Counted from the stretch's first letter, positions 8,891 to 17,724 are shown. The stretch is DNA of 64,000 bases from Enterococcus haemoperoxidus ATCC BAA-382 (GCF_000407165.1 NZ_KE136479.1:1375464-1439463), one strand, 5' to 3'. Numbers and translations: made by a program. The notes: a model not told the origin generated them from the letters alone.

Positions 8891-11479
8891 ATGAAAAAAA
8901 TGCTTCAATGGATCAAAGATCATGTCAGTTATTTTAAAACAATCTTTATTTTTTCAGTAGTCGTGATTGTTTTTCGCGAATTGCTTTCTATCAGTAAAAC
9001 AATTTCATTCGAACAACTCGGGGCTATTTTTCAAGATCTTGCTATTTGGAAGATTGTTCTGATGTTCCTAATTGGTCTAATTGCCGTTTCACCAATGATT
9101 GGTTACGACGTGATTCTAAATAAAATATTGAAACAAAAGCCTAAAAAGATTTTTCTCATTGAAAGTAGTTGGATGATCAATACAATCAATAATATTGCTG
9201 GATTTGGCGGCTTAGTTAGTATTGGATTGCGCTCAGAGTTTTATGGAAAAGAAAAAGATGGCAAAATGGTTGTTCGAGCGCTTTCGAAGATCCTAATTTT
9301 TCTGATGTCTGGTCTTTCGATTTACAGTTTGATTGCTTTTTTCATAGTTATGTTTGGTCATACTAATGATTACTTACAACAATATTGGGTTTGGTTGATC
9401 GGCGGTGGCTTGTATTTTCCTGTTGTTATAGTTGCAAGCTTGATCAAAAAAGATGAATATATCGGCGATATTGATCATTCGACACGCGCTGGACTTATTT
9501 TGACTTCATTCTTAGAATGGACTGGTGTTTTAGGCAGTTTTTTATTGATTGGCATGTTGATGGGCGTCAAAATGAATCCTGTCCAAATCATCCCTCTTTT
9601 CATAGCTGCTTCTGTCATCGGGATCGTCTCCATGATTCCTGGGGAATTGGGTAGTTTTGATATCATGATGATTGTCGGTTTATCCGCTCTAGGGATCGAT
9701 CGAGAAGTCGTAGTTGCATGGATTTTACTCTATCGCCTATTTTATTACATTATACCGTTCATGATCGGTGCTATCTTTTTTGTAAAAAATCTAAGTCATA
9801 GTTTAAATACTCGTTATTCTGGTATTCCAAGAGAACTAACGACAGAATTAGCGCACAAGTTTGTTGTTTTTCTCATGTATTTTTCAGGCATTATGATCGT
9901 TCTTTCTGCTACGATTCCAGAAGCCTTTAGTCAATTTAGTTGGTTAAAGAAATTCAACCCACTTTCTTTCCATCTCATTACACAACTACCTGCTATTTTA
10001 TTAGGTTTTTTATTGCTAATTATGGGACGAGGAATTGCTGCTAGAGTCAAACGTGCATATTTGCCTACGATTGGGTTGATATTGATCACGTTGGTCTATA
10101 CATTTTTTAAAGATTTCAGTTGGGGTGTCATTGTTTTTCTTAGCCTTTTACTCGTAATCATCATTTTCTCAAAAAGAGAACTATTCAGAGAACAATTAGT
10201 TTACTCATGGGAAATGATTACGATTGACGGTATCATTTTTCTTGCGTTAACCATTTTATATATCGTGATAGGTGTATACAATTTACCGACTTTTCCTCAT
10301 CACAAACGTCACTTTATCTCATTCTTTTTATTTCCATCGGAAAAAATTTGGTTTTCTGGTTTTATTGGCATCTGTTTAGTGACACTATTTAGTTATTTAT
10401 TTATTCGTTATCTCGAAGGTAAAAAACACACAATCGGAACTCCGTTAGATGAAGAGCGCGCTCTTAATCTTTTGACTACTTATGGTGGCAATACCGATAG
10501 TCAACTGATTTTTCTCAAAGATAAAGATATGTATATTTACACTGATCAAAATAATGAGGATACAGTTTTACTACAGTTTAAAACATTAAATAATAAATGT
10601 GTAGTTATGGGAGATCCATCCGGTAAAAAAGAAGATTTTTCAGCTGCTGTTGAACAGTTTATCAACGAAGCGGATCAATGGGGTTATCTACCTGTCTTCT
10701 ATGAAGCATCTGAAGAAGTTGTGATGTTCCTACATGAATTTGGTTATGACTTCATCAAAATGGGAGAAGAAGCACATGTAGACTTGCCGAACTTCACTTT
10801 GTCAGGTAAAAAAATGAAGAGTGAACGAGCTGTTATGAATCGTTTTACAAAAGAAAATTATCGATTTGAAGTCCTCTCCCCTCCTTTCTCTAACGAACTA
10901 ATGCAAGAGTTGAAACAAGTTTCCGATGAATGGCTTGGTAGTCGTAAAGAAAAAGGGTTCTCATTGGGTTTCTTTTCTGAAAGTTATTTACAAAGAGGAA
11001 AAATAGCTGTTGCCAAAAACCAAGAAGATCGAATCGTCGCTTTTGCAAATATCATGCCAACCTATACGAAAGAAGAAGGTACGATCGACTTAATGCGTTA
11101 TAGCAAAGAAGCGCCATCCGGTGTGATGGATTACCTATTTATTTCCTTGTTTAACTACATGAACGATGAAGGCTTCACTTATTTTAATTTAGGGATGGCT
11201 CCTTTATCTAATGTTGGAACATCAAAAAAAAGTTTTATTCAAGAACGGATTGCTTATCTGGTTTATGAATTTGGTTCACGTTTCTATTCATTCCGAGGGC
11301 TACGTGATTATAAAGAAAAATACGCGTCTGAGTGGGTATCTAGATACACCTTATACTCAAGAAACAGTTTCATTGCTTACGTGATGGTTGTGTTATTGAT
11401 CTTAGACAATGCTCCGATTGAAAAACAGAAGAAGATGCATGGTGTTCGCCGGATTCTTAGAAATAGATACCAACGGTAA
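8891..11479 (+). CDS. mprF: phosphatidylglycerol aminoacyl-transferase/flippase MprF
   Basis: Adds an amino acid (lysine and, in enterococci, also others) from aminoacyl-tRNA to phosphatidylglycerol and flips the product outward, lowering surface negative charge and protecting against cationic peptides. The N-terminal two thirds (about 1-510) carry some 12-14 hydrophobic segments (flippase part); the C-terminal part (about 520-850) is the DUF2156/GNAT-like transferase domain with VMGDPSG, EGTIDLMRYS and FNLGMAPLS. ATG 8891 is preferred, with AGGTG seven bases upstream; the frame also opens at GTG 8882, which lies in that ribosome site. The length (862 residues) is typical. Transcribed after the hydrolase. 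Confidence 0.95.
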   Translation: MKKMLQWIKDHVSYFKTIFIFSVVVIVFRELLSISKTISFEQLGAIFQDLAIWKIVLMFLIGLIAVSPMIGYDVILNKILKQKPKKIFLIESSWMINTINNIAGFGGLVSIGLRSEFYGKEKDGKMVVRALSKILIFLMSGLSIYSLIAFFIVMFGHTNDYLQQYWVWLIGGGLYFPVVIVASLIKKDEYIGDIDHSTRAGLILTSFLEWTGVLGSFLLIGMLMGVKMNPVQIIPLFIAASVIGIVSMIPGELGSFDIMMIVGLSALGIDREVVVAWILLYRLFYYIIPFMIGAIFFVKNLSHSLNTRYSGIPRELTTELAHKFVVFLMYFSGIMIVLSATIPEAFSQFSWLKKFNPLSFHLITQLPAILLGFLLLIMGRGIAARVKRAYLPTIGLILITLVYTFFKDFSWGVIVFLSLLLVIIIFSKRELFREQLVYSWEMITIDGIIFLALTILYIVIGVYNLPTFPHHKRHFISFFLFPSEKIWFSGFIGICLVTLFSYLFIRYLEGKKHTIGTPLDEERALNLLTTYGGNTDSQLIFLKDKDMYIYTDQNNEDTVLLQFKTLNNKCVVMGDPSGKKEDFSAAVEQFINEADQWGYLPVFYEASEEVVMFLHEFGYDFIKMGEEAHVDLPNFTLSGKKMKSERAVMNRFTKENYRFEVLSPPFSNELMQELKQVSDEWLGSRKEKGFSLGFFSESYLQRGKIAVAKNQEDRIVAFANIMPTYTKEEGTIDLMRYSKEAPSGVMDYLFISLFNYMNDEGFTYFNLGMAPLSNVGTSKKSFIQERIAYLVYEFGSRFYSFRGLRDYKEKYASEWVSRYTLYSRNSFIAYVMVVLLILDNAPIEKQKKMHGVRRILRNRYQR

Positions 11480-11480
11480 A

Positions 11481-11515
11481 TAAAAGATAGCTGAGATCTT
11501 TCAGCTATCTTTTAT
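11481..11515. terminator. bidirectional terminator between mprF and the PhzF gene
   Basis: Perfect stem AAAAGATAGCTGA / TCAGCTATCTTTT with a short loop, flanked by A and T runs. The right arm reaches the stop codon of the convergent PhzF-family gene (11512-11514). Confidence 0.85.
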
Positions 11516-12384
11516 TTTATAATCACATCAAATTTTTTGTTGAGGCATGCAGTTCCTGAAATACTTACTTGATGTGCGCCTTTAGCATCTTTTATAACAT
11601 GAACCAAGACAATCCCTTCACTTTTGACATGCTTACCTTGAGAAACCCTGATTTCAATACTTTCTTGGTCCACATAAGTATGATTTAATAAATAGGCCCC
11701 CATCACACCGGAAGCTGTTCCAGTCACTGAATCTTCTGTTGTTCCAGAAAATGGTGAGGAGAAGTGTCTGGCTGTACACAGCCCTACTTGTTTATTGCAA
11801 ATTGCAAAAGGATGAATAGATGAATTAGGCATTTCTTTTAGCATTTCTGGAAATGATTCTTGATTTGGTTCCATTTCATCTAAGACCGTTGTATCAATCA
11901 CTGGAACGATCAATGTCCATGACCCTGTATTACCGTATTGAATAGGTAAATTTGGATGTAAATCTTCTGATTTTATCCCAAGACTTTGACAAAGAGCTAC
12001 ACTATCTCCTTTAAAATCAATAAACTGAGCTTTTGCCTGTCTCATTGTAATTTTTTTGCTGTCTGCTTTATATATGATTGGTAAAATACCTGCACTAGTT
12101 TCAATCTGTAATTGTTGGTCACCTTGTCCGTTAAAAAGAGCAAAAATCGCTCCAATTGTAGCATGCCCACATAGTGGTGTTTCGTGACCAGGAGTAAAAT
12201 ATCTTAATTTGAATGCACTAATCTCGCTGGAGCAAACAAAAACAGTCTCGTTAAAACCAACTTCTCTCGCAATATTCTGCATTTCTTCCGTTGTATATCG
12301 ATCTCCGTCAAGTACCACACCAGCTGGGTTTCCTTTGCCTACGGTAGTGGTGAATGCATCTACTCTTAAAACAGTACAGTTCAT
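11512..12384 (-). CDS. PhzF-family isomerase/epimerase-like protein
   Basis: A 290-residue member of the PhzF fold family (two similar halves, related to diaminopimelate epimerase). Motifs: VDAFTTTVGKGNPAGVVL at the N-terminus, FNETVFV with the family catalytic Glu at about 45, GHETPLCGHATIGA, and GTTEDSVTGTASG in the second half. Members outside phenazine producers have mostly unknown substrates and no phenazine genes are near, so no pathway is assigned. ATG 12384 has AGGGAT upstream; an extended -10 (TGCTATACT, about 12414-12422) lies before it. Single gene. Confidence 0.88.
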   Translation of the reverse strand: MNCTVLRVDAFTTTVGKGNPAGVVLDGDRYTTEEMQNIAREVGFNETVFVCSSEISAFKLRYFTPGHETPLCGHATIGAIFALFNGQGDQQLQIETSAGILPIIYKADSKKITMRQAKAQFIDFKGDSVALCQSLGIKSEDLHPNLPIQYGNTGSWTLIVPVIDTTVLDEMEPNQESFPEMLKEMPNSSIHPFAICNKQVGLCTARHFSSPFSGTTEDSVTGTASGVMGAYLLNHTYVDQESIEIRVSQGKHVKSEGIVLVHVIKDAKGAHQVSISGTACLNKKFDVIIK

Positions 12385-12460
12385 CTTCTATAATCCCTTC
12401 ACTTTTTTTAAATAGTATAGCATATCTGACTAAAGATGGATTCTGTTTTTGCGATAAAAA

Positions 12461-12502
12461 AACTCGAAACAAAACGAATGGTCCGTTTTGTTTCGAGTTT
12501 TA
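12461..12502 (-). terminator. terminator after tuf
   Basis: Perfect 15-bp stem (ACTCGAAACAAAACG / CGTTTTGTTTCGAGT) with T-rich sides, 20 bp after the tuf stop. Its core CGAAACAAAAC/GTTTTGTTTCG recurs in a hairpin at 41080-41120. Confidence 0.9.
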
Positions 12503-12522
12503 ATTCTAAATAGACTCTTTTA

Positions 12523-13710
12523 TTATTTTTGTATTTCAGTGACAATACCTGAGCCAACCGTTCGTCCACCTTCACGAATTGAAAAAGTTGTTCCTTTTTC
12601 TACCGCAATTGGATGAATCAATTCAACATCAATTGTGACATTATCCCCTGGCATGACCATTTCAACTCCATCTGGCAATTCAACGACGCCAGTTACATCA
12701 GTTGTACGGAAATAAAATTGTGGACGATAATTTGTAAAGAACGGTGTGTGCCGTCCGCCCTCTTCTTTTGTTAAAACGTAAACTTCAGCAATAAATTTAG
12801 TATGCGGTGTAATTGATCCTGGTTTTGCAATGACTTGTCCGCGTTCAATTTCATCTCGAGTAATTCCTCTTAAAAGAACACCGACATTATCCCCTGCTTC
12901 CCCGTAGTCTAACGTTTTACGGAACATTTCAATTCCTGTTACTACCGCCTTTTGCGTATCAGGTTTAATACCAACAATTTCTATTTCATCTCCAACACTT
13001 ACTTTTCCTCGATCGATTCGACCAGACGCAACTGTTCCACGACCTGTGATTGAAAAGACATCTTCCACTGGTAATAATAATGGCTTGTCTGTGTCTCTTT
13101 CTGGCGTTGGAATATACTCATCCACCGTGTCCATCAATTCCACGATCGCCGCTTCTGCTGTAGGGTCGCCTTGTAGTGCTTTTAAGGCAGAGCCTTTAAT
13201 GATTGGAGTAGTGTCTCCTGGAAAATTATATTCATTCAACAACTCACGAACTTCCATTTCAACTAAATCGATCAACTCTTCATCATCGACTAAGTCTATT
13301 TTATTAAGGAAAACGATTAAATATTTTACGCCCACTTGACGAGATAATAAGATATGTTCTCTGGTTTGGGGCATCGGTCCATCCGTTGCTGATACAACTA
13401 AAATTGCTCCATCCATTTGGGCTGCGCCTGTGATCATATTTTTAACATAATCTGCGTGCCCTGGCGCATCGATATGGGCATAGTGACGAGCTTCCGTTTC
13501 ATATTCAACATGTGATGTGTTAATTGTAATGCCGCGTTCACGTTCTTCAGGTGCTGCATCAATACTAGCATAGTCTTGCGGGTTTGCTAGGCCTTTTTTC
13601 CCTAATACTGTTGTGATTGCAGCGGTCAATGTAGTCTTTCCGTGATCGACATGTCCAATTGTGCCGATATTTACATGTGGTTTACTTCTGTCATAATGTT
13701 GTTTTGCCAT
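12523..13710 (-). CDS. tufB: elongation factor Tu, tufB type (outside the str operon)
   Basis: GTPase that brings aminoacyl-tRNA to the ribosome. The 395-residue protein has G1 GHVDHGKT (19-26), DAPGH (81-85), NKID, and the beta-barrel domains 2 and 3, all intact. It is monocistronic, with its own promoter and terminator, between a PhzF gene and two unknown genes rather than next to fusA/rpsG. Several stretches ([38 protein letters not shown] end) read more like the streptococcal EF-Tu I remember than like the enterococcal str-operon EF-Tu. A second, divergent tuf of likely streptococcal origin (tufB) is described in many enterococci. The copy number in this genome cannot be seen here. Confidence 0.93.
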   Translation of the reverse strand: MAKQHYDRSKPHVNIGTIGHVDHGKTTLTAAITTVLGKKGLANPQDYASIDAAPEERERGITINTSHVEYETEARHYAHIDAPGHADYVKNMITGAAQMDGAILVVSATDGPMPQTREHILLSRQVGVKYLIVFLNKIDLVDDEELIDLVEMEVRELLNEYNFPGDTTPIIKGSALKALQGDPTAEAAIVELMDTVDEYIPTPERDTDKPLLLPVEDVFSITGRGTVASGRIDRGKVSVGDEIEIVGIKPDTQKAVVTGIEMFRKTLDYGEAGDNVGVLLRGITRDEIERGQVIAKPGSITPHTKFIAEVYVLTKEEGGRHTPFFTNYRPQFYFRTTDVTGVVELPDGVEMVMPGDNVTIDVELIHPIAVEKGTTFSIREGGRTVGSGIVTEIQK

Positions 13711-13787
13711 TTTACAAACCTCCTATTTTGTTTAAAGGTTCCATAGACAATCAGTTTTAACTGACCATATCTGACCTTTATAGTGTT

Positions 13788-13815
13788 ATTATATACCTTT
13801 AAAATAAATACACAA
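13788..13815 (-). promoter_or_regulatory. predicted promoter of tufB
   Basis: Minus strand -35 TTGTGT (13810-13815), 16-bp spacer, -10 TATAAT (13788-13793). The leader of about 70 nt contains a small TCAGTT/AACTGA hairpin and ends in AGGAGG before the ATG. Confidence 0.6.
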
Positions 13816-13855
13816 TTTATTTGCTTACTATTTATAAGTAAATGAGTTTGTCGTT

Positions 13856-13904
13856 ACTATAGCAAAAGAAGAACAGAAATAGTTCTGTTCTTCTTTTGCT
13901 ATAG
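13856..13904 (-). terminator. long perfect hairpin, terminator of the unknown two-gene operon
   Basis: Stem of about 22 bp (ACTATAGCAAAAGAAGAACAG / mirror) with a four-base loop, starting 10 bp after the stop of the 54-residue gene. The U-run is inside the stem arm (TTCTTCTTTT), so the terminator call is from position and stem strength. Confidence 0.65.
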
Positions 13905-13913
13905 TTGAATAAA

Positions 13914-14078
13914 TTACTTAGTTTTGTAAAACTGATCCATCTTCTGTTCAACAGCTTCTCCGCATATATTCGTAAACTCTGCTGATAATCGGCGAAGTTC
14001 TATTGCAACATCTAATGACAGATCCTCTGCTTGAAACTTTTGAATTAGACCCAACAGTCGTTCAGTATTTTCGTTCAT
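13914..14078 (-). CDS. small protein of 54 residues, unknown function
   Basis: Short gene starting MNENTERLLGLIQKFQ and ending DQFYKTK. It is predicted to be mostly helical and amphipathic, with one Cys, and no membrane segment. The ATG at 14078 has a good ribosome site (AAAGGTGG, about 9 nt upstream), and the gene lies 15 bp after the stop of the 150-residue gene and just before a strong hairpin, so it is the second gene of a two-gene operon. I do not recognise the family. Size and context might suggest a partner of the upstream protein; this is a guess. Confidence 0.7.
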   Translation of the reverse strand: MNENTERLLGLIQKFQAEDLSLDVAIELRRLSAEFTNICGEAVEQKMDQFYKTK

Positions 14079-14093
14079 AGTATATTACCACCT

Positions 14094-14546
14094 TTATTCT
14101 CCATCAACCACTTGCTCATATACTTTTTCATCATAAACAGTTAAGATAAATTTTTCTTTATAAGACTTTGTTGTTTCCGTTATCGAATCTATTAAGTGAG
14201 ATTCACAATCAATGTAAAGGATGATTGCTTCAAATCGATCTTTTGTTTCTTTTAAAAAACGGGTTAAATCATCAAGTATGTTGTGTTTTGTCATTGTTTC
14301 ATATGCTGGCATTTGTTTTGCACGAATAAAATTATGGGGAATTCCTCCAGGATAGCCAATAATCGCAATTTTCTTCCCTGTATGCTCTTTTTTTACTAAT
14401 TCCCAAATTTTGTTGATTTTTCTTGGATTGTTTCCTTTAATAATAATCATTTGAACCTGCTCCTCATTTTCATCATATTTACCAATATGACACAAAGAAA
14501 CCGTATGATCATCAACTGGCACTTCTTTGTGTCCAGCGTTATTCAT
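14094..14546 (-). CDS. hypothetical protein of 150 residues
   Basis: I do not recognise this protein. It is soluble, with alternating strand/helix pattern: strand QMIIIKG, helix RKINKIWELVKKE, strand KIAIIGYPGG, helix, strand AIILYIDC, helix, strand KFILTVYDE. This looks like a Rossmann-type alpha/beta fold with a glycine loop (GYPGGIP), but there is no clear P-loop or catalytic signature. The ATG has AGGAGGAGA upstream. The gene heads a two-gene operon with the 54-residue gene, and is preceded by a leader that can fold into a compact structure. Start and reading frame are well supported; function is open. Confidence 0.75.
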   Translation of the reverse strand: MNNAGHKEVPVDDHTVSLCHIGKYDENEEQVQMIIIKGNNPRKINKIWELVKKEHTGKKIAIIGYPGGIPHNFIRAKQMPAYETMTKHNILDDLTRFLKETKDRFEAIILYIDCESHLIDSITETTKSYKEKFILTVYDEKVYEQVVDGE

Positions 14547-14571
14547 GCAAGATAATCTCCTCCTAAATTAT

Positions 14572-14633
14572 AAGCTGAAAGATCTTGTCGGCCTTCGTTA
14601 AATCGAGGCAGAGGGTAATGCTAGCTCTTTCAA
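14572..14633 (-). promoter_or_regulatory. structured 5' leader of the unknown operon (possible RNA switch)
   Basis: On the minus strand AGTTGAAAGA pairs with TCTTTCAGCT about 45 nt later (one G-U), enclosing a second stem GCCTCG/CGAAGGC with one bulged A and a GCTAGC palindrome. The outer stem ends 16 nt before the AGGAGGAGA ribosome site, so folding could affect initiation. It matches no riboswitch class I can name; a partial likeness to the preQ1-I core was considered and dropped. Confidence 0.4.
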
Positions 14634-14694
14634 CTGGATAACATAAAACAAGTACACTTTAACCATATCATACAAAAAAAATAAAGCAACCGTA

Positions 14695-14735
14695 GAAAAA
14701 AACTATCCGAGAAATTTTCTCGGATAGTTTTTTAA
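14695..14735 (-). terminator. terminator after the GlcNAc-type PTS gene
   Basis: Perfect stem AAAAAACTATCCGAGAAA / TTTCTCGGATAGTTTTTT, symmetrical and flanked by A and T runs, just after the PTS stop at 14740. Confidence 0.9.
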
Positions 14736-14739
14736 GTCT

Positions 14740-16725
14740 TTATTTTACAGTTACTTTACCAATTGAATCATTAGCAGAAACTGTTTGGTTTGCTTTTACT
14801 AAATCGTATTTTTCAACAATATCTTGATTTGTGAAGACAACGATTAAATCAGATTTTTTACCAGCCGTTTCTAAAGCTGCTAGATCAATTGTCGCTACTT
14901 TATCACCTTGTTTCAAAACTTGACCTTCTTCAACGTGTAAAGTGAATGGAGCACCTTTTAGCTCAACGGTGTCTAAGCCCATGTGCAACAATACTTCAAT
15001 ACCAGAATCTGTTTGGATTCCTAAAGCATGTTTTGTAGGGAAAATACTTGTAATCTTACCTGCAACAGGAGTTGATACTTCACCATCCGTTGGGATAACT
15101 GCAAATCCATCACCCATCATTTTTGCTGAGAAGACATCATCTTGGACTTCTGAAATTGGAATAACTTTTCCGTTCGCAACAGCAAATAATTCAGTCTCTT
15201 TTGAAGTTGCTTTTGGTGTTATAGTTTTCGCTTCAGGCTTTTTTGCAGGTTCACCTGAAGTAACTGGTGTTGCACCATTACGAATTTTAGTCATTTCATC
15301 GGCTACAAATTGAACTTCTGTTCCAACAATAACTTGAATATTCGTATCATCGATCACTTTCACGCCCGGAACGCCAGTTGCTTTGATTTTCGCTTGATCG
15401 ACTTTACTTGTGTCGCTAACAGTTAAACGTAAACGAGTTGTACAGTTATCAATTGACGTAACATTGGCATCTCCACCAAGACCTTGATAAATTTTACTAG
15501 CTAAAACCGCAAATTTGTTATCACCCGTTGTATCGATATCAGGCGTTTCTTCGCCGTCTCCTTCTTCGCGACCAGGAGTCATCAAATTGAATTTTTTGAT
15601 TGCGAAATCAAATACGAAGAAATAAAGAACTGCCATAACTAATCCTTGAACAATCAACATATACGGTTGATTTGCAATTGGATTGCGCAAGCTTAAAACA
15701 AAATCGACTAAACCAGCACTGAAAGCAAAACCAGCTGTCCAGTGGAAGAATGCAGAAATAAATAACGAAATTCCTGTCAAAATAGCGTGTAAAACATATA
15801 ATGGCCAGGCAACAAACATGAATGAAAATTCTAATGGTTCAGTGATACCAGTAAAGAATGAAGCAAACGCTGCTGCAATCATCAATGATGCAGTTGCTTT
15901 TTTCTTTTCAGGGCGTGCATTACGGTAAATTGCATACGCCCCTGCTGGTAAACCAAACATCATCATTGGGAAGAAACCAGCTTGATACATACCTGTAATA
16001 CCTTTTTCACCTGCACCAGATAAGAAGTTACCGATATCGTTGATACCCGCAACATCAAACCAGAATACTGAGTTCAATGCGTGGTGTAAACCAGTTGGGA
16101 TTAATAGACGGTTAAAGAATCCGTATAGACCAGCACCAACTGCACCTAATTTAGAAATAGCTTCCCCAAAATTAACCAATCCAGAGAAAACAATTGGCCA
16201 AGCAAAGAATAACACACCTGAAGCCACTAACATTGCTAAAGCAGTCATGATTGGAACCAATCGTTTACCACTAAAGAATGATAAAGCCATTGGCAATTTC
16301 ACCTGACTAAATCGATTGTACATTGAAGCTGCAATCAAACCAGATAAAATCCCAATAAATGCATTACCAATTTTAGCAAAAGAAGGATCCACTTGTTCTA
16401 CAGGAATACCTTTCATTGCACCTACCGTTGCAGTCGAAAGTAATGTTGTTACTACCAAGAAGGCAACTAAACCACTAAGGGCAGCTGCTCCATCTTTATC
16501 TTTTGACATACCTAGTGCTAACCCTACTGCGAATAAAACTGGTAAATTATCAATAATTGCGCCACCAGCTTTAACTAAAAAGACAGATAGAAAATTTGGA
16601 TCCCCTAAACCAGTCATTACATTAGGATCAATCCAATACCCAATACCCATTAAAATTGCTGCAGCTGGCAATACCGCTACAGGAAGCATCAATGAGCGTC
16701 CCATTCTTTGCATATAAGCTTTCAT
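14740..16725 (-). CDS. nagE: PTS transporter EIICBA, N-acetylglucosamine type
   Basis: Takes up and phosphorylates an amino sugar, most likely N-acetylglucosamine. The 661-residue protein has the membrane EIIC domain first (about 1-370; RLLIPTGLHHALNS, FFTGITEPLEF, LTPGREEGDG linker-proximal motif), then EIIB with the phosphorylated Cys 428 (DNCTTRLRLTV), then EIIA with His 581 (LLHMGLDTVELKG). The order C-B-A and motifs such as YNRFSQVKLPMALSFFSGKR fit the NagE branch better than glucose EII. It is the second gene after a BglG-family antiterminator, 21 bp apart, under a RAT/terminator switch upstream. A glucosamine or glucose specificity cannot be excluded. Confidence 0.88.
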   Translation of the reverse strand: MKAYMQRMGRSLMLPVAVLPAAAILMGIGYWIDPNVMTGLGDPNFLSVFLVKAGGAIIDNLPVLFAVGLALGMSKDKDGAAALSGLVAFLVVTTLLSTATVGAMKGIPVEQVDPSFAKIGNAFIGILSGLIAASMYNRFSQVKLPMALSFFSGKRLVPIMTALAMLVASGVLFFAWPIVFSGLVNFGEAISKLGAVGAGLYGFFNRLLIPTGLHHALNSVFWFDVAGINDIGNFLSGAGEKGITGMYQAGFFPMMMFGLPAGAYAIYRNARPEKKKATASLMIAAAFASFFTGITEPLEFSFMFVAWPLYVLHAILTGISLFISAFFHWTAGFAFSAGLVDFVLSLRNPIANQPYMLIVQGLVMAVLYFFVFDFAIKKFNLMTPGREEGDGEETPDIDTTGDNKFAVLASKIYQGLGGDANVTSIDNCTTRLRLTVSDTSKVDQAKIKATGVPGVKVIDDTNIQVIVGTEVQFVADEMTKIRNGATPVTSGEPAKKPEAKTITPKATSKETELFAVANGKVIPISEVQDDVFSAKMMGDGFAVIPTDGEVSTPVAGKITSIFPTKHALGIQTDSGIEVLLHMGLDTVELKGAPFTLHVEEGQVLKQGDKVATIDLAALETAGKKSDLIVVFTNQDIVEKYDLVKANQTVSANDSIGKVTVK

Positions 16726-16746
16726 TTTTGTATCTCTCCTTGTTTT

Positions 16747-17580
16747 TTATTTGATCATCCTCAGCCGTTCGATATGAATAGCCAGATAACCTAATTCTTC
16801 ATTTGGTACTTGGTAGTGAAAATTTCTCATTAACAAAACTTGAACTTTTTTAGATATTTCGTAACTTTCTGCGTATTTTTTACGCACAACATCCAAAATT
16901 TCATCGTCTAAAACTGCATACTGACTTTGTTGAAATCGGTGAATAAACAAGCGGAGATGATTGACTAGTCTTGAGTAGCTTAGGCTCATCTTTTCATCAT
17001 GTATATTGATACCTAATTCTTGCTCGATCAAATGAATAATTTCTGAAACAATAGTGACTTCACGAATACTTTTACTATTATCCGTTCGTCCGCTACGAGC
17101 ACTGTGAATATGGATTGCAATATAGCCTGCTTCATCGTAACTAAATGGAATGCCTAACGTTTGTGTCAAATAATCCACTGCCCATTGCGCAATTGAAAAT
17201 TCTTCTGTATAAAGAATTTCAATTTCATTTAAAAGCTTATTTCGCACAATGATATTGTTTTGTATATTCTCTGCGGCAAATGCAATGTGATCACTCAAAC
17301 CAATATTGATATGTTCATTCAATTTTTCACCTAGCACTGTCTCAGCATGAGAAATGATTTCTTCTGTGACAAAAAAATACTTTTCATCGATTTGTGATAA
17401 TAAAACTTGAAGCTTTTTCAAACCTTCTGGTTCCATTACAAACATTCTTTCCACTTGTTGTAGGAATAACAGATCGTTTTTCTTTTTGTTAAAACCCACG
17501 CCTTTACCAACTGCCACTTTTTCCTGTCCAGCATCAACAACAAGTACAGCATTTTGATTAAGCACCTTTTTGATTTTCAT
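16747..17580 (-). CDS. BglG/LicT-family transcriptional antiterminator
   Basis: RNA-binding antiterminator controlled by PTS phosphorylation. From ATG 17580 the protein has 277 residues, the usual length: an N-terminal CAT RNA-binding domain (MKIKKVLNQNAVLVVDAGQEKVAVGKG... in pieces, about 1-55), then PRD1 (with NEHINIGLSDHIAFA) and PRD2 (NHLRLFIHRFQQ; NEELGYLAIHIERL). The open frame extends 32 codons upstream, but AGAGGA precedes ATG 17580 and the extra part overlaps the terminator/RAT region, so it is not coding. It lies directly before the PTS gene and should control its own operon through the RNA switch at 17631-17724. Confidence 0.92.
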   Translation of the reverse strand: MKIKKVLNQNAVLVVDAGQEKVAVGKGVGFNKKKNDLLFLQQVERMFVMEPEGLKKLQVLLSQIDEKYFFVTEEIISHAETVLGEKLNEHINIGLSDHIAFAAENIQNNIIVRNKLLNEIEILYTEEFSIAQWAVDYLTQTLGIPFSYDEAGYIAIHIHSARSGRTDNSKSIREVTIVSEIIHLIEQELGINIHDEKMSLSYSRLVNHLRLFIHRFQQSQYAVLDDEILDVVRKKYAESYEISKKVQVLLMRNFHYQVPNEELGYLAIHIERLRMIK

Positions 17581-17630
17581 AAACATTCCTCTTCTGCAGA
17601 AGTAGATTGTCCGTTCCCCTGCTATAAGAC

Positions 17631-17699
17631 AACAAAAAAAGCATAGAACAATCCCGTCAAAATATGAGTATATCATATTTTATTGAAATTCTTCCATGC
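17631..17699 (-). terminator. regulated leader terminator of the antiterminator-PTS operon
   Basis: Minus strand arms GCATGGAA and TTCTATGC pair (one G-U) and are followed by TTTTTTTG; the large loop holds a second hairpin AAAATATGA/TCATATTTT. The left arm is shared with the RAT hairpin, so the two structures exclude each other, the hallmark of BglG-type antitermination. Confidence 0.65.
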
Positions 17700-17724
17700 C
17701 TAGTATTATCTAGTCACATGAAAA
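17691..17724 (-). promoter_or_regulatory. RAT-like antiterminator RNA hairpin
   Basis: Minus strand TTTTCAT-GTGA-CTAG-loop-CTAG-GC-ATGGAAG: two stem parts split by an asymmetric internal loop, as in ribonucleic antiterminators. The segment GCATGGAAG also forms the left arm of the terminator, so binding of the antiterminator protein here would prevent termination. Confidence 0.6.

Noticed and set aside
13046-13339. 97-codon plus-strand frame inside tuf
   Set aside because: Antisense to EF-Tu, Ser/Thr/Lys-rich shadow translation, no ribosome site.
14572-14633. Leader of the unknown operon as a preQ1-I riboswitch
   Set aside because: CTAGC...ACCCTCT looks a little alike, but the A-rich tail needed for the pseudoknot is missing and no queuosine gene follows.
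14942-16717. Several plus-strand frames (up to 133 codons) opposite the PTS gene
   Set aside because: Shadow frames of a long membrane-protein gene; none has a credible start.
17581-17676. N-terminal extension of the antiterminator by 32 codons
   Set aside because: It overlaps the terminator/RAT region, has no ribosome site, and family members begin at MKIKKVLN.
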